NCBI GenBank assembly: GCA_037447655.1
Contig: JBBHKE010000864.1
Coordinates: 1-61,867 of the forward strand
From: Zygnema cylindricum
Taxonomy: Eukaryota > Streptophyta > Zygnematophyceae > Zygnematales > Zygnemataceae
Reading direction: 5' to 3'
Length of the DNA: 61,867 bases
How positions within the stretch are numbered: the stretch's first letter is position 1; each line of letters opens with the position of its first letter. Positions 1 to 9,829 of the stretch are shown piece after piece. A program made the position numbers and the translations under genes. The notes under the pieces are model-generated. The model saw only the letters and a list, made by a program, of their open reading frames with translations. It searched no databases and was not told the DNA's origin.

Positions 1-652
1 TGCCACTTTGAAATTCATTTAAGCTTGTTTCAAAAATTTAACCATTGGACCGTCATAATGACGATTGATAAAGATATAATTAATTTAGTACAATCAATAT
101 TGATTATTTGAAACAATTTTTTTTCAATTTTGTATTTAGTTTTTCATGATTGTAATTTGTAAAGATATGAATTTCTGGACTAAAGACATTCTAGACCTAA
201 AAGACCTTATGTTTTTTAAAAAAACTAAACCAATTTTGTATACTAGTTTTTTCAATCCGGGAACCTCTTAACGGATGTGGGAATTTGACAATGAAGGCTT
301 TCAACAAGATTTATATTTGTCCAATTTTTTTATTAGTTTTGGGTTTTCGTTGAGACTTATATGACGAGGTCTTTTATCCACATTAATTTAAATAAAAATG
401 GAATGTAACAACAAAAGAACAACTTTACATAAAAAATAACTTTATCATTATAATCCAAAACTTTACAAATCATCAAAATGAAACAAAACTTAACCTAAGA
501 CTAAATCCCTCCCTTACATAAATTAACCTTAGCAAAAACGTAAAAGCAACTAAACCTCCACAAAGTACAATTCAACTCAAGTATTTAAAAAACTATACTG
601 TAAATAACTAAGAAAAACAAATTTCAAAAAAAATTGTAAGAAAAATAATAAG
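1..652. other. AT-rich flank, no gene recognised
   Basis: AT-rich sequence downstream of the GH28-like gene that ends at 653 on the minus strand. It presumably holds that gene's 3' UTR and terminator. I saw no coding exon, RNA gene or clear repeat here. Confidence 0.4.
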
Positions 653-2078
653 CTAAAGAACAACAATGTTTCCTAAGTCCCCCGTTTCATTGTACACCTT
701 ATTCTTCCTCGATATAAAAACGGAGTCCAAAACGCTCCATGCGAAACCATTCAGTTGAACCGTTTTTACCGTGGATGGACTCATTTCCATCGGCATACGC
801 CATTTTAAATCTCCTTCATTCCCCAATCCCCATATTAGATCGATCTCCTCCATTTTCAAATTAGAAACGTGTTCCAAAAAAATTCCCGACGTCTCGTGTT
901 CCACAAGACCTTGACAACCCGGTCGATAATCGTGTTTTCCTTCCTCAAATTTCGTCCACCGAGACAATTTAAGAGAAACTTTTTTAAATACAATCCCTTC
1001 TAATTTAGAATTCGGAGACCCTGCTAAAAAAATTCCGTTCTCCGAAACCGCAGAAATGTTGTAAAAGAAAACGTCGCGAATCGATCCTACGATAGTATTG
1101 GGAGTTCGAGGACAAGCTGTAATGTAGACGGGTTCGGCTCGACCCCACCAAGAAGGATCGTAATATCGAGTGGAAATTTGAATATTTTTAAAAGTAACAT
1201 TTGCAATACTTCCTGTCCAAAGACGAATGTTTCTCCATCAACAAAATTACAATCATATCCAAAATAGTGAGTTGTTTATAAATGAGTCTTGGTGTTTTGA
1301 TGAGGGTTAGTATTTTCGGATGTTTTATTGAAAGAGTTAGAGGAGAGGTAATGAGGAGAGGTGGCAAGAAAGGAGGCTCATTTTATGACAAAATGAGCTC
1401 ATATATAACATTCTTTTGGTTTAACACTTTTTTTTTGTTTGAAAAGCTCACGAAGTCTTTGATTTCCTCGTTTTCTTTTGTATCCTCCATTTGGTTAGCT
1501 TCTCATTTGACTTTGTTTGACTTCCATCGGCAAAATTGGCTTCCTTTGACTTACACTTTAATTTGTTTCTCGTTGTTTAACAAGTTCTAAGTTTCTTTAC
1601 TTCCAGGACCAGTACTCTCCCACTCCCTTCCTACTTCTCTCCCTTTGCCCTCTTCCCTCCCTCTCTCCGTCCCCTACTCTTCCCCTCCCCTCTCCCCTCC
1701 TACCTCTTCATGCCCTCCCTCCCTCCCTCCCTCTCCCGTTTCGTACCTTCATCTCTCAATTGCAATCCTAACCCTCGATGCGAATCCTCGATCACCAATC
1801 TCTCAAAATGCAAATCTTGAAAATCGTGTTCGCTACCACTTCCGAGTTTGACCGCACTTGACTTTGTCCTCAGCCAGCTGTCAGTCACGGAAAGATCGAA
1901 AATAGCGCCAGCTGTTGATTTTGGACAGATGGCGTCGTCTCCTGTGTCGATTTTGACTTTTTCGATACGAGTGTGATTCGAACCGTCGATATCGATTCCG
2001 TCGTTATTTGGAATGTTGAAATCTCCAAAAATGGAAATGTTCGAAATTTGGGTATGTCGACACCGGACAATATGGAGA
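653..2078 (-). CDS. GH28-like / pectin-lyase-fold protein, C-terminal two exons (partial)
   Basis: Two minus-strand exons, 2078-1747 and 1212-653 (stop TAG at 655-653), join across a GT-AG intron (1746-1213). The split glycine codon at the junction keeps the frame and gives RDEG-SIANVTF. The first exon carries NNDGIDIDGSNHT and IDTGDDAICPKS, the GH28 aspartate motifs. It then has TKSSAVKLGSGS where classical polygalacturonases have the GHG loop, and HRGLGLQLRDEG. The second exon carries RYYDPSWWGRAEPVYITACP, HDYRPGCQGL and RPST-like segments. This pattern matches the plant clade of GH28-related, right-handed beta-helix proteins (Arabidopsis At3g57790 type), presumed secreted or cell-wall acting; activity is inferred from family only. 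The first exon seen opens in phase 2 after an acceptor at 2079, so more exons lie upstream, but none was recognised. Repeats at 2.4-4.0 kb may have displaced them. The intron's 5' end is purine-rich on the coding strand. Confidence 0.82.
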
Positions 2079-2393
2079 CTGGATGAAAAGATTTGGGTAT
2101 TTGGAGGGTTTTTAGAGGTTAAAAAATGGAGGACAATTATGTTGAGAAATGAGAAAAGGGTTACATTTTTTGAAAACGAAAAAGTAGGAAAAGAGAATAG
2201 TTATTGTGAATACACAATGGTTTTATTACGAGAATGATGTTTGGAAATCCACTCAAAAGAGACTAAACCAAAAACAAAGAAAAACTAGCATTTTTTTTTG
2301 GATAGAAACAACGAAATTTTGATATTGATTTGGATAATGATAATATTATGATAAGGATAGAAGAACCAGAAAAGGTAACAAGACGACGAGAAA

Positions 2394-2402
<9 letters not shown>

Positions 2403-2449
<47 letters not shown>
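2403..2449. repeat. (TG)n microsatellite
   Basis: An uninterrupted run of about 23 TG units, preceded by a short TA run. It lies in what is probably an intron or the 5' flank of the GH28-like gene. The ORFs that read through it as poly-CV or poly-TH are artefacts. Confidence 0.95.
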
Positions 2450-2452
<3 letters not shown>

Positions 2453-2590
2453 TTTTGGAGTGAAATTGATAAGTTTAATCCCAAACCTGTGCCATTTACC
2501 CAAGGAGCCAAAGAAACTGTAGAAAAAACAGCAAAGAAGTGGTTAAATTGGCGTAAAAAAGGTCTAAAAACACAAAAAAAGGGCAAAAAA

Positions 2591-2836
2591 CACGTAGAAT
2601 TGACTTCACGAATTCCCGTGGTCCTGCCGAATTTCCGTACGTCCACGGAGGACATACTCACGCATTTCTCTCAAGTGACGACGCGTGTCCCAAGTGTGAA
2701 TGAACCGTGAACTCCCAACATCACTGTCACACTAATTTTGGTAAGTACTGAACCGAACTCAACCAAAAATAACTTAAGTCCTGAACAGCTCTCTCTCCCT
2801 CACAGCTGAGGCATAGAGAGGACTAAAGCTTTATTA
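2591..2836 (-). repeat. Repeat family R, truncated inverted copy
   Basis: This segment is the reverse complement of about 19966-20202, from the shared end AAAGCTTTAGTCCTCTCTAT to a break near CACGTAGAATTGACTTC. It is a truncated copy of the same repeat that interrupts copia elements A and C. It contains no coding signal. The class of the element (solo LTR, MITE or other) is not settled. Confidence 0.75.
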
Positions 2837-3219
2837 AAAACAACAAGTGTCACCATCGCCAACTGAAATTGTCGTCCATAAAGTACTGACGCGAGAGAGT
2901 TAGGATTCTCGTTGTCTATAACATCGTTATTTTACAAGTGTTTACGTTATAACGCCTTCTTTCATCCGTTCCTTGCTCGTAACTCTAAGGTATTCTACAT
3001 TAGTTTCTCCTTTAAATCACTGTAAGTGGTGGTAATGTTGAAGGGTTTGTAGAAATTTAGTCCTGCAAGAATGCCAAATACATGCCAATTATAACATATT
3101 TAATTATTTATAGGTCATGTCAACCGAGTTGTGCTTCATCTTGTCCTTAACTAAAGCCATAACCAATTAGCCAAGAATATAATGCCATGTAATTCATAGT
3201 CTCCGTGTAGCCTATTTCC
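2837..3219. other. No gene recognised
   Basis: AT-rich spacer between the R copy and the inverted-repeat element. I saw no exon with family similarity and no RNA gene. Confidence 0.4.
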
Positions 3220-4006
3220 TAGTGTTGTGTATCGGTTAAAAATTTATCGCAACCGATAGTTATCGGTTATCGAACGGTCAGAGGTCCCGATATATCGGTC
3301 AAATTCCAAATTCCACATCGGCGATAACTTTTAAGAAATACAGTATGCATACAATAGTACTATATAACATATTGTATTATATTATTTACTTTATATAACG
3401 TGGTATGCCGTATGATGTATCTGTTCCGTATCTGTTTAACTAAAATCTATTACGGACAACGCAGCACATAAACGTCAATAAATTTAAAATAATACTTTAT
3501 AGTTCTAAAACTATAGTATTGAAACTAACAAATTAAATTACATTGTAAAATTTTACATCAAACTTTTTTGAAAAACATACGTACGGACGAACAGATCAAA
3601 CGAGCACATCTGCCAGACTGCCGCCATTTACTGCAGCCTACTGCCACCATCTTTTGACGATTCAGGGGCACTTATTTGAGGAAATATTAGTTTTTTATAA
3701 AATAGTAAAAATATATATTTATTCATTGCGATTTTTTACCGAAATCGGGGGGAAGGGGGTCCGTGGCGCGTCCGAGGAATAACACGTACAGTTGAGTGTA
3801 CTTGCCGTACAATTATCTGTACGGTCCGTTCATATATCGCCGATAGTTATCGATATCGGTGTTATCGTCGATAATAACCGAAAAATATCGGTTATTTACC
3901 GGCGATAACACCGATAACGATATATCGTACCAATATATCGATTATTGGCTACCCGAATAAAGGCCCAAATCGGTTTTCGGCAGATCCTTATTGATACACA
4001 ACACTA
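3220..4006. mobile_element. Non-autonomous terminal inverted-repeat element (MITE-like)
   Basis: The ends form a perfect 14-bp inverted repeat: TAGTGTTGTGTATC at 3220-3233 and its complement GATACACAACACTA at 3993-4006. Inside, short ATCGGTTATCG/CGATAACCGAT blocks recur in both orientations close to both ends, most densely at 3236-3300 and 3830-3945, as subterminal repeats do in hAT and related elements. No ORF of note is present. If TA is the duplicated target, the element proper starts at GTGTTGTG; no 8-bp hAT-type duplication is visible (left flank ctatttcc, right flank aaaatttt). The superfamily is therefore open, although a hAT transposase remnant lies 1 kb away. Confidence 0.7.
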
Positions 4007-4998
4007 AAAATTTTAGATACCCAAAACGGACAACTATTTTTTTCAAAATCTGAGTAACTCGACACCCGATTGGTTTATGTCACGCTCAAAAATTGTTAAG
4101 CGTTACCCGAAAGGCGTTTACGAAAATAAAATTTTAATAATCGAAACTCCATTTCCCGCGACTAATCGTACCCGCTCGTACCCGAATAAGTACAAACTAA
4201 CAACGCTCATTGTTACTAGCGTTAAACATTTATTAGTGTTAATGAAAAATTATAATTAATAATGCTATTTAATGCAAGAAGACGTGGTAGGTTGTAGTCC
4301 ACGTCTTTAAACAACGTTGTTAACTCAATTTTGTGATTTTTGGCTATAAAGAGTAACGACTTATTAACACTAATAACAATGAGCGGTGTAGTGGTACATC
4401 TTCCTTTGCAAAAAAACAGTTTGTGTACTTCTTTTTTTTATTATTTTGTCTTTTTGCAATCTCTCTCGACGAATACTTTTTATCCTCGACAATCACCTCC
4501 ATCAAGAGATTTCCTAATTTTGCGTGTAACTCTTAGATTAATGTTTGTTCTCTCACACATCTAAATTTTTCGCTACATTTTTTGGACGTTTTTTCTTTCG
4601 ACTACAATACTATGTTATGAATTTTGCAAAAAAGGAAAAGTTTTTATTATGTATGCTTTAAAAAAAAATCTTAGTTTTTCACATGGAAAATCAATTAGCT
4701 TATGATAGGCAAAAAAAACAAAAATTTTTATGTAATATCAAGTATAGAATTAAACAAATCACAACAAATAAATCCTTGTCCTATTTTCGACTCTATTATA
4801 CAAAATATCAACCTCAAAAATTACACAAAATCTATAAATCTAAATTCGGCATAAATACTTTGCTTTTAAAAATAAGCCCTCATAAAAAAAAAAAAAAAAC
4901 AATACAAAAATTGTGAAATACATCAAAAAATTTAATGAAAAAAAATAAAATATAACAAATACTAAAAATTAACAATAAAAAGAAAACAAAACAAAAAA
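4007..4998. repeat. Repeat debris, includes a copy of the GCGTTATTAG-type MITE family
   Basis: 4010-4080 resembles 17540-17620 (TTTAGATA-CCAAAAC...CAAAAT-TGAGT). 4200-4400 resembles 30090-30290, sharing AAGAAGACGTGGTAGGTTGT-like text, GTGATTTTTGGC and a closing GCGGTGTA. These are dispersed copies of AT-rich non-coding elements. The remainder to 4998 is A-rich with no gene seen. Confidence 0.55.
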
Positions 4999-5220
4999 CT
5001 ATGGGTTTAAAAGATCGCAGTTGGTTCCAACACACAAAAGATCACTAACAATTGAAGCCGCTAGTGAGCTCCTCTTTTTTGTGATCGTGTTCGCAACATC
5101 CGAAAAAATGCTCTCAGACATAGTGTTAGAAGTCGGAATAGCTAGAACGGATCTAGCGACCAAGCTAGAATAGGAAAATCTCCATGTTTCGCACGTACAC
5201 TTGATTTTATTTTCCACCAT
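4999..5220 (-). pseudogene. hAT transposase C-terminal dimerisation-region remnant
   Basis: A 73-codon minus-strand reading frame contains LVARSVLAIPTSNTMSES, then IFSDVANTITKKRSSL, then SDLLCVGTNCDL. This follows the order of the hAT dimerisation domain: Leu-Ala-x-Val-Leu-x-Ile-Pro, Ser-Glu-x-x-Phe-Ser, Arg-x-x-Leu, then the closing Leu-x-x-Asn. Nothing upstream resembles the DDE catalytic region, so this is a fragment of a dead element. It may be related to the inverted-repeat element at 3220-4006, but that link is only a guess from proximity. Confidence 0.72.
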
Positions 5221-5635
5221 TCGAGTAAGTTAAAATTCAATCTTTCGTCGCAAAACAAAGTAATTTTTCAATTCATCATTAATGAGCGTTTTTTTGTCAA
5301 TGGTAATAAGAACCTAGTTTTCGTCATCGCTCTCACCAAAAAAAATGTGGAAACTGTCCATACTTTGCGATGTTTTTCATTTTTTGTTATACGTCGAAGA
5401 ATACCAAAATCAATGTCATCACCGGGTTTCCGATACCCCAATTATTTCAAGCTTATGTTTTTGTCGGGGATCTCAAAGAGCGGCGACAATGTGATACTCG
5501 TGAAGGCCCCGTTTCGGTTTAATATTGACAACGAGAGAACGTTACGATTTGGCGGAGACGAGCATGTTAAGTATATTGACTATCTTCTTTGAAGTTTTGC
5601 AACTGCTTTCTCTATTAGGACTAAGTACTGAGCAC

Positions 5636-5705
5636 TCATTTAGCGACGAGATATTCTCGTAGCTAAAGAAGCGACGACCAGCGACGAAGTAGTTTCGTCG
5701 CTAAA
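5636..5705. repeat. Clustered inverted repeats around TTTAGCGACGA
   Basis: CATTTAGCGACGAGATATTC and TCTCGTAGCTAAA face each other, and a second TTTCGTCGCTAAAT lies at about 5692-5705. Several hairpin pairings are possible. The cluster probably marks the end of an old DNA transposon or the outer part of copia element A's left LTR; I cannot decide which. Confidence 0.45.
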
Positions 5706-5839
5706 TATTTGAAGTGACGTGGAAATTGTCTGTTTGTTCCGTTTCACGTAAGTTCTAGTCGTACCGTGTAGATCAAATCTGTTGGTGGTTGACTTTCTTT
5801 ATTGGTCAAGTAATTCACGACGGCTACGTATTGTCGGTC

Positions 5840-6097
5840 GTATAGTTTTGTGACATTTTGCCACGTTGACTCCTAATCGTTCCTAGTCGCGTGTGTGTGT
5901 ACATATATATATATATATATATGTTGAGACTTAGTAGTTGAATTATCTTTTGGAGTCGTAGTTTATTTTGGAGGCGTTGAAAGATCAGAGAGTAAAGAAG
6001 CTTTGTACGTACGTTGTTTTTTAATATATTGAATTACAGAGGAATACATTCTTTGTTGAGTATTTATTGTGCAATTTTATTGTCGTGTTAACTTTCA
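5840..6097 (+). mobile_element. Copia element A: left (5') LTR, right-hand part
   Basis: 5840-6085 is a direct repeat of 12198-12440, and both copies continue to a CTTTCA end (left 6097, right 12446). The right copy lacks six bases, TGTTAA, just before that end. The shared block carries a (GT)n-(AT)n microsatellite that is longer in the left copy. The outer 5' boundary cannot be placed because the right copy is truncated at 12198. The end is followed by AT and a primer-binding site, exactly as in element C. Confidence 0.75.
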
Positions 6098-6099
6098 AT

Positions 6100-6111
6100 T
6101 GTTATCGAAGC
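6100..6111 (+). promoter_or_regulatory. Degenerate tRNA-iMet primer-binding site of element A
   Basis: TGTTATCGAAGC followed by AGGTTAC resembles the plant copia primer-binding site TGGTATCAGAGC. It lies two bases after the LTR end. It has mutated, so priming by this copy is doubtful. Confidence 0.6.
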
Positions 6112-6128
6112 AGGTTACTGGCAACTCA

Positions 6129-7467
6129 ATGGCGGAGAAAGGGAAATCCCTGGCTGAACCTAGTGGAGGAGTTAGTGGAGGAGTTACGAGGACACAGTAT
6201 GATGAGTTTGACAAAAGGGGGGTAGAAAAATGTAAAGATGGACGAGGAAATGTTTGACCACTTTCAGAAGTTTCTCAAAACACAAGGAGACGGCGATGGA
6301 GGAGGCAGTGGTGATTCTCACAACTCAAAGAAAACAAAGAAAAAAAAGAAGGGGAAATCTAAACTTTACGAGGAGGAAGAGGAGGAGAGTGAAGATGATA
6401 ATGTTAAAGTGTTCAAGAAGACCATCGTCTTCAGAGGTTCTAGCTATGCAATTTGGAAGAGATACATTCGAGGAGCATTCATACCGAAGAAACTTTGGGA
6501 CATCATGATCGAGGAAGAGACGCAACCGGATCCGTCCGTGGATCCGGCCGGAGCAAAGAAGTGGGACAAAAAAGATATGGTAGCTTCCACAACATTAATA
6601 CAAAGTTGTGCCGGTTCTATGCATGAATATCTTTTAACTCATGATAGGGCTTATGATTGTTGGATCCCTTTGCAAAATGTGTTTGAGAAGGGGTTTGAGG
6701 CAAATGAAAATTATCTCTTTGAGGAGTATATTACGTTTAGAATGAAGGAGAATGAGTCTAATGATGATGGAGTCAAAAGGTTTAATGTCATCATAGAGCA
6801 ACTTAACTCACTCAATAACTTCCTTACAGAAAAGCAAAGGTTGTTTATTTTCATGAGGAGTCTTCCAACAAGTTTTCCGTGGAAAAAGAGGTCATCAATG
6901 GGCGAGAAAAACCAACAATGGCTTATGCCATCAACCATTTGAAGAGTACAAAGAAGGAGTAAGCAACAATAAAAGAGGGAAACAAAGGATCATCCTATTC
7001 GAGTTATTTCGAAGAGGATTACAGAAGAGCTTACAACTTTAGGGGATTTAGGGGAGAGGAGGTGGACCCTGTGGACGAGGACGCAGGTCACAGGGCCCAC
7101 AGAGAGGATCATATCAACGTGGTACCTATCAGATGACATGTTACAATTGTAACAAGACTGGTCGTGGCTCTTTTAAATGCCTAGACAAAAGCAAACAGTG
7201 TAACATTTGTCAACAATAGGGACATACTAATCGCGGTTGATATCAAAATAAGGGAAACAATAGCGAAGGGGGACAATTTAAAGGCAGAGGAAGCGGTGGA
7301 AGTAGCTCATCAGGTAGAGCGGATTTTGTTGGGGATGGGCCAATGGGACAGTATCAAGAATTCTTCGTTTCACTTATGGAGGAATCACATGAAAAGAAAG
7401 TTGATGTCTTACTTCACACACAAGGTAAGGAGAGTAAAGGAAAATTTAACAATTGGATCATAAACTA
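6129..7467 (+). pseudogene. Copia element A gag (decayed)
   Basis: Translation starts at ATGGCGGAG (6129), then breaks frame near 6235-6257 and continues at 6238-6942. That stretch has the UBN2-type gag pattern, including YAIWKRYIRGAF, CAGSMHEYLL and NDDGVKRF, and its counterpart in element C is YFFIHD...DDGVKRF. A further frame break follows at about 6930. A glycine/arginine stretch and a zinc knuckle CYNCNKTGRGSFKC come next (7138-7180); its histidine has become arginine. A second knuckle at about 7200-7240 contains stop codons. The frame ends at FNNWIIN, the start of the protease motif, where repeat R interrupts it. It is not functional. Confidence 0.8.
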
Positions 7468-7476
7468 AGTGTTGGT

Positions 7477-8549
7477 TTCTGAAAGCTTTAGTCCTCTCTA
7501 TATTTTGTGAGAGGAAACTTTGAGGCTTAGAGTTATTTTTTAATATGCTCTTTACTATGTAAGGGTGTTAGTGTGGTATACGTTTAGTGTACTTGGTACG
7601 CTTACAGACTTTAGTAAAAGGTTATATTGACAAAAGACAAAACGCTATGTAGGAACCAGTAACATTTGTCTCAAACCAGAGCGCGCCAAATGTGACGCGC
7701 ATCGCCATCCGTGAAAAAGAGAATCTACAATCAACGGAGATGATTGCGAGTAAGGAACCGGAGTGAACATGTACGGTGACAACATACTATGCTGTCAGGA
7801 TGAAACAATTCTACTGTTTAATCTCTAGATGGGACCACATGACACGACAACATTTAGTGCATATAAGACCTTTTGTATATGTAAACTCGTGAAAAGTAAG
7901 AGTATTTTTTAACGTGAAGTATTTAATAAAGTGTACAATAATTTGTAGTCGAGGAAGACAAACGAGGTTGTCCATATATACGAATTGTGACGACAGGCCG
8001 TGACACTTAAAGTTGCCGGCGATGATTCAGATAATCGCCGTCAATACGGGCATCGTGCTATTTACCCAAGAGGATAGCTTATTTGTATAAAGAGGACTTA
8101 GTAAATTTATGTATTCCTTGTAGAAGGTTTCAAAGGGCATTTTTACATTTTCGTGATATTCCATGGGCTATATCTCTCGGTTTAATTGGCTTTACTTGTG
8201 AGTTGTCAACACTGTTGTAGTTGGCTATTTACTCAGTAGGATAGCTTATTTGTATAAAGAGTAGGACTTAGTAAATTTATGTATTCCTTGTAGAAGGTTT
8301 CAAAGGGCGCATTTTTTACATTTTCCAGAATATTCTATGGGCTATATCTCTTGGTTTAATTGGGCGTTTTGCTTGAAACTTTGTGAGTTGTCAACACACG
8401 CAGTAAAATGACCTCTAGGGCAATTTGGAACCATTTGGCCTTATTGACTACTTTAAGCAGTGGGTCAAAGTCGGTATCTTGAGTGCTTCCCCCTTTGGTT
8501 TTGTGATGGATTGTGATATAGTGGCAATTGGTGTTGCTCCAGTTGTCAC
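7477..8549 (+). repeat. Repeat family R, insertion in element A
   Basis: The copia protease is split: WII lies before about 7467 and SGATHHMC after 8552. The inserted sequence begins GAAAGCTTTAGTCCTCTCTA, identical to the start of the R copy in element C, and ends in TTGTCACAAAACAAC, close to TTGTCTCAGAACAAC in that copy. Its interior differs from the other R copies and holds a tandem duplication (8066-8397). The short ORFs in it match nothing I know. Confidence 0.6.
8066..8397. repeat. Imperfect tandem duplication, about 150 bp unit
   Basis: Two adjacent units share GATAGCTTATTTGTATAAAG, ACTTAGTAAATTTATG, TTCCTTGTAGAAGG, GGGCTATATCTCT and TGTGAGTTGTCAACAC. The second starts near 8222. The duplication lies inside the R insertion of element A. 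Confidence 0.85.
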
Positions 8550-8553
8550 AAAA

Positions 8554-8985
8554 CAACACTCAGGTGCCACACATCACATGTGCTCAAATCCACGACTATT
8601 CTATGACAGTAGAAAACTCAGTGTACCAAAATCCATCATAATGGCAAATCCATCATAGTGGCTAACGGTTTGATGATGGTTATTGATACACTTGGAACAA
8701 TACAGTTAGATCTACCACCACAAGATACCAAAGGGACAATTAGAGTCAATAGAGTACGTTTAAAAATGTGCCTTATAATCTAGGAGGATGCATCAATCTC
8801 TTAAGTGTCCCACAACTTCAAAAAAATGTGGAAGGGCCACATGCATAGAAGGAGGTAGAATTATTTTGAGTAGTAAAACATGGCCATTTGTAAAGGGCAT
8901 CGTAACTGAAAATATGCGAAGCAGGTTGATTTGGAGGAAACCAAAAATAGGACAGCGGATGAAGAAGAGCACCTTCACTCGGTAT
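8554..8985 (+). pseudogene. Copia element A protease region (decayed)
   Basis: SGATHHMCSNPRLFYDSRKL aligns with element C's TGATHHVC...FLDTRKL. Further on, in another frame, LIWRKP matches C's LIWKRP, the stretch just before the GAG-pre-integrase region. Small frame shifts and stops separate the pieces. No integrase or reverse transcriptase in the + orientation follows, so element A is internally deleted or replaced after this point. Confidence 0.65.
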
Positions 8986-8989
8986 AGGT

Positions 8990-9829
8990 CAACCAGGAGG
9001 ACCTCACGTTATGACATCATCAAATGTGTTACACTTCATAAAGTATTGAAATTTTGTGACCTTTGTTGGCCCACAAAATGTCTAGCTTATATGAAGCCTC
9101 TAGGATAATATTTGCCCATTTGAATTTCAAACCAAATAAAAGCCACCCGATCAAACAAGAGTTGTGACCGACTTCACCCTTGTGAAGGCTTGACTCCTTT
9201 GAGTTAGACGCAAAAAGAATTTTTGATTTTGCTCCCTTGAACAGCAAGTTATGGCCGGCAAAAAATGGCTTATAAATACAAAAAGTCCCTCAAAGAGAGG
9301 CGCCTAAAAAATGTCTAAGTTTTAAATCCCTCTCTCAACCCCCTACTGGTACTGTACCTAAAAATCACAAAACTGTAACGTACAAGAAAGTACAGACGCC
9401 GCTGTACTTGTTGTACGACCATGGTACGGCATGGCCGTCTCGATGACGCCTGTTAGTTCCTGAGCCATGGTCGCTCTTCCCATAATGTCCGCCGTCCACT
9501 CATGGCTTGCCACGTGTCGTCCGCTGAAGGTAGCTCACAAACCGCCAAATGACCACTCCAGTACATCGACTCCGCTTTGAGCTTTCTGATCTGAAGTCGA
9601 CAATTACCTAAGTCCGTTTAAACTCAATGTCGTTTCGTGTATGTCGTTCCATTTCGTAATCTGTTAAATGGAGTATGAAGAATATTACATCTTTAAGTAC
9701 GAATCGCACCCTATGTACGTAACGCTTCATCAAAACCTAATGGATAAGCCAGACGGCTACGCCGTACGGGGGTCATCCTGAATGACCTAGGATGAAATCC
9801 TGGTTTGATAGCCTAACTTTTGCTAAGAG
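8990..9829. other. Unassigned interior of the nested copia block
   Basis: No recognisable coding region lies between the end of element A's protease and the truncated reverse transcriptase of element B. The sequence is probably leftover transposon or 3' non-coding DNA from A or B. Confidence 0.4.

Noticed and set aside
8425-8658. 77-codon ORF within the R insertion of element A.
   Set aside because: It runs from non-coding insert across the junction into the protease frame. Only the ATHHMC part is real copia sequence.
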